A stretch of DNA of 64,000 nt from an uncultured bacterium (lineage in GTDB: Bacteria > Verrucomicrobiota > Lentisphaeria > Victivallales > UBA1829): NCBI GenBank assembly GCA_949297765.1, contig CASFTV010000001.1, positions 349,340 to 413,339 of the forward strand, read 5' to 3'. Positions 59,740 through 64,000 of the stretch are shown here, one piece after another. The notes under the pieces are model-generated. The model was not told the origin of the DNA. It made no database searches and saw only the letters and a list, made by a program, of their open reading frames with translations. A program made the position numbers and the translations under genes. Every line of letters begins with the position of its first letter. The first letter of the stretch is position 1.

Positions 59740-60984
59740 ATGGGAGCGGCTAAATTCAATTACAAGAAGATCATTCTCGCCTTCTCCGGCGGACTCGACA
59801 CGACAACGGCGCTTCACTACTTCGCGCATCAGTACCCGAAAACCGATATCATCGCCTACTGCGCGGATGTCGGAATGGAGGAGGAAACCGCCGGCCTTGA
59901 GAAAAAAGCCCTCGCGCTCGGCGCAAAGAAATGTGTTCTTGCCGACATCGCGGAAGAATTCATTGAGGATTTCTACTTCCCCGCTCTCCAGATGAACGCG
60001 ATGTACGAAGGGAAATACCTGCTCGGCACCTCCCTCGCCCGTCCCGCGATCGCCAAAGGACTCGTCGAACTCGCCCATAAGGAAGGCGCCGACACCATCA
60101 TGCACTTCGCAACCTTCCGCGGAAACGATCAGGTCCGCTTTGAACTGAGCATCAACGCGCTTGACCCCTCCCTGAAGGTTCTCGCTCCGTGGCGCCGTCC
60201 CGACCTCTGGCCCTTCAAAGGCCGCGAGGATATGATGAAATACTGCAAAAAGAACAAGCTCAACATCACGGCCTCCATCAAGAAGACCTATTCCATGGAC
60301 CGCAATCTGCTGCATATCTCGTTCGAGTCGCAGGATCTGGAGGATCCGTGGGTTGCGCCCGATCTGGAACACATGTGGGTCATGACCAAGCCCGTCTCCC
60401 AGGCGAAGGACAAACCGGAGGATGTGGTGATCTCCTTCAAGAAGGGAGTTCCTGTGGCGGTCAACGGAAAGAAGATGTCCCCCGCCAAGCTCATGCGCAC
60501 GCTGAACAAGATCGGATGCGACCATGCCATCGGAACGATCGACATTGTCGAAACCCGCTTCACGCAGATGAAATCGCGCGGCGTCTACAACACGCCGGCC
60601 GGAACCATCCTCCTCGAAGCGCACCGCGACCTTGAAACCATCTGCATGGACGGCGCAAGCATCGGACTGAAAAACATGCTGATGCCGAAATATGCGGAAC
60701 TCTGCTACAACGGCTTCTGGTTCGCCCCGGAACGCGAAATGATCCAGGCGCTCTGCACGAAGTCGCAGGAGTTTGTCACGGGCGACGTCCGGGTGAATCT
60801 GTTCAAGGGCGCCGTGATGGTCACCGGCCGCCGCTCGCCCTACAGCCTCTACGACGAATCGCTCGCAACGTTCGAAGACGATCACGGCCTGCAGGATCCG
60901 ACGATGGCTTCCGGATACATCGCTCAGAATGCGATGCGTCTGAAGGTCCTCGCCCACAAGCAGCCCCGTTACAAAACGAAGTAA
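59740..60984 (+). CDS. argG: argininosuccinate synthase
   Basis: ArgG joins citrulline and aspartate with ATP. The 414-residue product has the PP-loop FSGGLDTTTALHYF at the start and YEGKYLLGTSLARPAIAKGL. FATFRGNDQVRFELS and the substrate-binding KTYSMDRNLLHISFESQDLE follow, then the C-terminal oligomerisation part. It is nearly full family length (about 400). The start is preceded by AAAGGAG. argH is not adjacent. It is a single-gene unit with a terminator-like hairpin downstream. It is divergent from the phage operon, whose first gene starts 172 bases away. Confidence 0.96.
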   Translation: MGAAKFNYKKIILAFSGGLDTTTALHYFAHQYPKTDIIAYCADVGMEEETAGLEKKALALGAKKCVLADIAEEFIEDFYFPALQMNAMYEGKYLLGTSLARPAIAKGLVELAHKEGADTIMHFATFRGNDQVRFELSINALDPSLKVLAPWRRPDLWPFKGREDMMKYCKKNKLNITASIKKTYSMDRNLLHISFESQDLEDPWVAPDLEHMWVMTKPVSQAKDKPEDVVISFKKGVPVAVNGKKMSPAKLMRTLNKIGCDHAIGTIDIVETRFTQMKSRGVYNTPAGTILLEAHRDLETICMDGASIGLKNMLMPKYAELCYNGFWFAPEREMIQALCTKSQEFVTGDVRVNLFKGAVMVTGRRSPYSLYDESLATFEDDHGLQDPTMASGYIAQNAMRLKVLAHKQPRYKTK

Positions 60985-60990
60985 AAAGCC

Positions 60991-61021
60991 GGGGAGAAGA
61001 ATTTCTCCCCTTCCCGTTTTT
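60991..61021 (+). terminator. rho-independent terminator after argG
   Basis: GGGGAGAA (60991-60998) and TTCTCCCC (61003-61010) form an 8-base stem, followed by TTCCCGTTTTT. A second weaker hairpin (GCGGGAC 61025-61031 with GTCCCGC 61054-61060, then TTTTCTTTC) follows before uppP. Confidence 0.6.
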
Positions 61022-61089
61022 CACGCGGGACTTCCGGACGGTTTTTCCCGGCGGTCCCGCTTTTCTTTCATTCCTCCGGAGAGTGTGTC

Positions 61090-61902
61090 ATGGATTGGAT
61101 TCTGGATTTGCAGGCTCTGATTCTCGGAATCGTTCAGGGGATCACGGAGTTCCTGCCGGTCAGCAGCACGGGACACATGATCATTGTCGACGAGTTCATT
61201 CATCTGGATCCGAAGTTCAAGGAGATGTTTTTTGTCGTCATCCAGCTCGGATCAATCTTTGCGGTACTGGTTTATTTCCATCGGAAGCTCTTCCCGCTGA
61301 AAGCGCTCCGGGAGCCGGATCTGCGCCGATCGACATTCCTGCTCTGGTGCAAGGCGGCGCTCGGCGTGGTGCCCGCGATTCTGATCGGAGGATTGTTCGG
61401 TTCGAAAATCCAGCATGCGCTTTACAACACCCCGACCGTGGCGGCGGCACTGATCGCCGGCGGGATTGCGCTGCTCTGGATAGAGTCGTCCCGACGGCGC
61501 GTCACGGTTTCTTCGATCGACAGACTCGGATTCGGGAAAGTGATCGCCGTGGGATTCGCCCAGTGCCTTGCGATGATTCCCGGAGTTTCGCGATCCGCAG
61601 CGACCATTCTCGGAGCACTGCTCCTCGGGACCTCGCGGGAAGTCGCGGTGGAGTATTCGTTCTTTCTGGCGATCCCGACCATGTTCGCCGCCTCGTTTTA
61701 TTCGCTCTGGAAAAACGGCGGGAATCTGACAGGAAATCAGTGGATCGCAACAGGAATCGGATTTGTGACGGCATTTCTGGTTGCGCTCGGCGTAATCGCG
61801 TTCTTCATGGACTATATCCGGCGGAAAGATTTCAAGGTGTTCGGCTGGTACCGGATTGCGCTTGGCATCGTGCTTCTGCTCTTCTTCGGCCTTTTCGCCT
61901 GA
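61090..61902 (+). CDS. uppP: undecaprenyl-diphosphatase (BacA/UppP family)
   Basis: UppP dephosphorylates undecaprenyl diphosphate to recycle the lipid carrier for peptidoglycan and other polymers. The 270-residue membrane protein has the two conserved blocks QGITEFLPVSSTGHMI (near residue 17) and PGVSRSAATILGALL. The latter includes the Ser/Arg active-site motif. It has about eight hydrophobic helices and the usual length. CGGAGAG lies upstream of the ATG. It is a bacitracin-resistance-type gene only in the sense of the family; no drug locus is nearby. Confidence 0.95.
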   Translation: MDWILDLQALILGIVQGITEFLPVSSTGHMIIVDEFIHLDPKFKEMFFVVIQLGSIFAVLVYFHRKLFPLKALREPDLRRSTFLLWCKAALGVVPAILIGGLFGSKIQHALYNTPTVAAALIAGGIALLWIESSRRRVTVSSIDRLGFGKVIAVGFAQCLAMIPGVSRSAATILGALLLGTSREVAVEYSFFLAIPTMFAASFYSLWKNGGNLTGNQWIATGIGFVTAFLVALGVIAFFMDYIRRKDFKVFGWYRIALGIVLLLFFGLFA

Positions 61903-61924
61903 TCCGGGATACGGAACGGGACTT

Positions 61925-62779
61925 TTATTCCAGAAGGGAGATATTGGAATCCCGGAACCGGGTCGGAGTCATTCCGGTTTTCTGCTTGAAGCGTGCGGAA
62001 AACTCGTGCGGAGAGGCGTAACCGAGTTCGGAAGCGATATCGGCAACCGTCCGGTTTTTCTGCAGAAGCAGCGCGCAGGCCGCATCGTGACGCCGGTTCA
62101 TCCGATAGCGGTTCGGTGAAACTCCGACGATTTCCGCAAATTTTTTCCGGAGATTTTCATATCCCCATCCATGAGAGCGGCAGAACTCCTGAAATTCCCG
62201 TTTTTCGCGGAAACTGGAACAGAGGAAGCGGCAGGCCTCCTTGATCAGTTCAATCTCGGCACTGCTCCGGTCGCTTTTCCGGAGCGCCTTGGAAACCATG
62301 CCGAACAGAAGCGGAAGAAGATCCAGAAGACACGATTCGGGACAGTGTTCCAGTTCCCGTTCCAGATGGAAATACTGCTGAATCCACTCTTCGTCCGGTG
62401 TAAATTTTCCTGTCGGCGTCTCCCGGGAGATTCCGCAGAACGCCCGGAAATACGGATAGGCGTTGTAGCCGAGACTGAGAAAGCATTCCCGCCAGCGGCT
62501 TTCAAGGTCGATCCGGATCTGATGAACGACTCCGGGAATCCGCAGAAAATAGGTGTTTTCCTGAAGAGGATAATGTTTTCCGCTCTCCCAATCCACATAC
62601 TCTCCTCTTCCCCGAAGGACCAGGCAGAACGCAAAAAACGGAAACGATTCCGGCCCGGTGACACGCTGATTGGGAGTGGTCTTGTTGAGAAGCCCCACGC
62701 CAAACTTGTCGGTCCAGTTCTTCCCCACCGACCGGATCACTGTTTTATCCATACCAAAAAGAGTACTTCGATTTACCAT
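61925..62779 (-). CDS. AraC-family transcriptional regulator
   Basis: The N-terminal cupin-like sensor of this 284-residue protein has FPFFAFCLVLRGRGEYVDWE and YPLQENTYFLRIPGVVHQIR. The C-terminal 100 residues hold two HTH motifs: FCRSHGWGYENLRKKFAEIV and the canonical RTVADIASELGYASPHEFSA followed by RFKQKTGMTPTRFR. The ATG at 62779 has AGGGGG upstream; an earlier in-frame start overlaps the divergent promoter. It is divergent from a pseudopilin gene and a secreted protein, so it probably controls that cassette in response to a sugar. Confidence 0.88.
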   Translation of the reverse strand: MVNRSTLFGMDKTVIRSVGKNWTDKFGVGLLNKTTPNQRVTGPESFPFFAFCLVLRGRGEYVDWESGKHYPLQENTYFLRIPGVVHQIRIDLESRWRECFLSLGYNAYPYFRAFCGISRETPTGKFTPDEEWIQQYFHLERELEHCPESCLLDLLPLLFGMVSKALRKSDRSSAEIELIKEACRFLCSSFREKREFQEFCRSHGWGYENLRKKFAEIVGVSPNRYRMNRRHDAACALLLQKNRTVADIASELGYASPHEFSARFKQKTGMTPTRFRDSNISLLE

Positions 62780-62799
62780 TTTACCCCCTGTATACCCTC

Positions 62800-62827
62800 T
62801 TGTTTTTTCGGAGAAATATTGTATAAT
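62800..62827 (+). promoter_or_regulatory. promoter of the AraC-linked pseudopilin cassette
   Basis: TTGTTT (62800-62805) and TATAAT (62822-62827) are separated by 16 bases. The stretch from CCCTCTTG through TTTTTTCGG to GTATAAT matches the GntR cassette promoter at 30322-30350 almost throughout, with one base inserted or deleted. Confidence 0.65.
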
Positions 62828-62869
62828 CAAAAAGAGAAGCTCCTTTTACGATAGCATGCCGGAGAAAAA

Positions 62870-63676
62870 ATGAAAACGAAAATTCAAAAAAAAGAAAAGA
62901 AAGGTGGAAATTCCGTGAAGCCAAGAGATCATTTTACGCTTATAGAACTTCTTGTCGTTATCGCGATCATCGCAATTCTTTCCGGAATTCTGCTTCCCGC
63001 CCTGAAATCGGCACGGGAAAAAGGTCTCTCGATCAAGTGTACGGCAAACATGAAACAGATCTACACGGGAATCGCCTCGTATCTGGGAGACAGCGACGAC
63101 TACATGCCCACACACCGCGGTGCCGAGCAGACGAACGGCGCATGCGCAAAAACCAATCTCTATCTCCAGCAGAAAAAGGATCTGGTCACGGCAGGCTGGG
63201 ATGACGAGATGATCGGATTCCGGAAACTGGGGAATGTCTACTTCTGCCCGGCGATCCGTCCGGAAATGAATTACGGAACCGTCACCAGCACCACTCTCCC
63301 CGAGGACACCAAATGGGTTCCCAACTACTATCCAACCGCACGGCAGGCGATCCGTACAGATGTCTGCGGCGGATGGCTCCGCTACTCAGAGACATCCACT
63401 TTTATAAAAAACGTGAAGCTCAAAGACATCATGAACGGCTCCATGATTATGGCAGAAACCTCCTGGCAGAAGGCTGGAGACAGCGGGTTCGTTTTCTGCG
63501 GCAACCGTCTACGGGGCGGACAGTGGATCTCATGGAGCGAGTACAACGCTTATCCGCAGTATCGCTGGCTGCCGCTCCATGCCGGAGTCATCAACACTCT
63601 CTTCAAGGACGGCTCGGCCCGGGCGATGAAATGGACCGGTAATTACATCACGAACGACGACTTTATTCCATATTGA
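62870..63676 (+). CDS. prepilin-type N-terminal methylation domain protein with H-X9-DG C-terminal motif
   Basis: The pseudopilin signature of this 268-residue protein, [17 protein letters not shown], starts at about residue 22 after an unusually long, lysine-rich leader. His rather than Gly precedes the cleavage Phe. [20 protein letters not shown] matches the paralogue at 31448-32221. The end [20 protein letters not shown] fits H-X9-DG. GTG at 62915 (reading MKPRDHF) with AAAGGTGG upstream is an alternative start. It is probably exported by a type II-like system and anchored. It is the first gene of a cassette divergent from an AraC regulator. Confidence 0.8.
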   Translation: MKTKIQKKEKKGGNSVKPRDHFTLIELLVVIAIIAILSGILLPALKSAREKGLSIKCTANMKQIYTGIASYLGDSDDYMPTHRGAEQTNGACAKTNLYLQQKKDLVTAGWDDEMIGFRKLGNVYFCPAIRPEMNYGTVTSTTLPEDTKWVPNYYPTARQAIRTDVCGGWLRYSETSTFIKNVKLKDIMNGSMIMAETSWQKAGDSGFVFCGNRLRGGQWISWSEYNAYPQYRWLPLHAGVINTLFKDGSARAMKWTGNYITNDDFIPY

Positions 63677-63706
63677 AATAACCACAGGAAAAGAAAGGAT
63701 TCAAAC

Positions 63707-64000
63707 ATGAAATATCTTCTTTCTCTTCTCACCCTGAGTGCGGTGCTGGTCCTGCATGCGGAAGTGCAGACTCTCTATCCCTCCAAAGCCGCCTGGAGAA
63801 CCGATGGAAAGACGGAAAAAGACGGCGTAATGCGCCTCGTCAACACTTCCGACAAAGACAATCACTCCCTGCGGCTCTGGATGAAGACCTATCAGGGAGA
63901 AAAACTGACCTTCAAGGTTGTTCTCAGCGGAGAGAACATCGCCGCAAAGAAGCGGCCCTATCAGGGCGTCCGCTTCTTCCTCTGGGGACGGGTCGGAGGA
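63707..64000 (+). CDS. secreted protein of unknown family, cut by the window end
   Basis: The visible 98 residues start with a signal peptide (MKYLLSLLTLSAVLVLHA). A beta-rich stretch follows with SKAAWRTDGKTEKDGVMRLV and a second strand set ending YQGVRFFLWGRVGG. Such a start resembles carbohydrate-binding or glycosidase N-terminal domains, but no catalytic part is visible. AAAGGA lies 8 bases before the ATG. It follows a pseudopilin gene by 30 bases, just as the glycosidase follows the pseudopilin in the GntR cassette. The analogous role in glycan breakdown is an inference. Confidence 0.6.
   Translation, partial: MKYLLSLLTLSAVLVLHAEVQTLYPSKAAWRTDGKTEKDGVMRLVNTSDKDNHSLRLWMKTYQGEKLTFKVVLSGENIAAKKRPYQGVRFFLWGRVGG

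Overview
The window looks like a chromosomal piece of a Lentisphaerota bacterium of the Victivallis type, probably gut-associated. This is inferred from gene style, not from a 16S gene, since none is present. The clues are two secreted 'prepilin N-terminus plus H-X9-DG' proteins beside GntR- and AraC-type regulators and a large secreted glycosidase, a GC-rich genome with long antisense open frames, a set of Tad-type pseudopilins, and many Gfo/Idh/MocA oxidoreductases. Sixty-two coding regions (two cut by the window ends), one transposase remnant and one tRNA are supported. No rRNA, CRISPR array or intact insertion sequence is visible.

Layout. 1-4.6 kb: the end of a Ppx/GppA phosphatase, then a leftward five-gene operon (TPR membrane protein, SpoU methyltransferase, dapF, dapA, PHP protein). 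4.7-9.5 kb: a rightward Tad-type pilin operon running into DUF2157 and GDYXXLXY membrane genes. 9.6-12.5 kb: ribF, a membrane-anchored HTH/coiled-coil protein, a QueD homologue and a YrdC/Sua5 protein. 12.5-24.4 kb: metH, a hexose-6-phosphate mutarotase, an acidic orphan protein, a radical-SAM activase-like protein, a DMT transporter divergent from an XRE-cupin regulator and a PHP protein, then mscS, trmO and a GT2 glycosyltransferase. 24.6-29.9 kb: dnaK, groES, groEL and a DUF362 ferredoxin.

30.3-35.8 kb is a GntR - pseudopilin - clan GH-A glycosidase cassette. 35.8-43.3 kb holds citrate synthase, an HTH protein, an XPB helicase with its DUF790 nuclease partner, ilvN, a GT9 heptosyltransferase, a 50-residue small protein and a PTS EIIA. 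43.4-45.9 kb holds tRNA-Thr, an IS5-like transposase remnant and a polytopic GT39-like enzyme, and is visibly richer in A/T. 45.9-55.9 kb is a LacI regulator divergent from a nine-gene operon of dehydrogenases, a metal hydrolase and an MFS permease, probably a sugar or glycoside oxidation pathway. 56-59.6 kb holds an AsmA-like protein and an isolated four-gene phage head operon (scaffold, capsid, Bbp16-like, neck protein) with its own terminator. 59.7-64 kb holds argG, uppP and a second cassette (AraC regulator divergent from a pseudopilin and a secreted protein cut by the window end).

The most unusual points are the orphan phage head operon; the oxidoreductase operon, whose first SDR has lost its catalytic Tyr and Lys; the two regulator/pseudopilin/carbohydrate cassettes, whose promoters resemble each other over about 35 bases; a -24/-12 (sigma-54-like) element in front of dnaK; and a PHP enzyme fused to a decayed calcineurin-like domain. 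All functional statements rest on motif recognition by eye; no searches were run.
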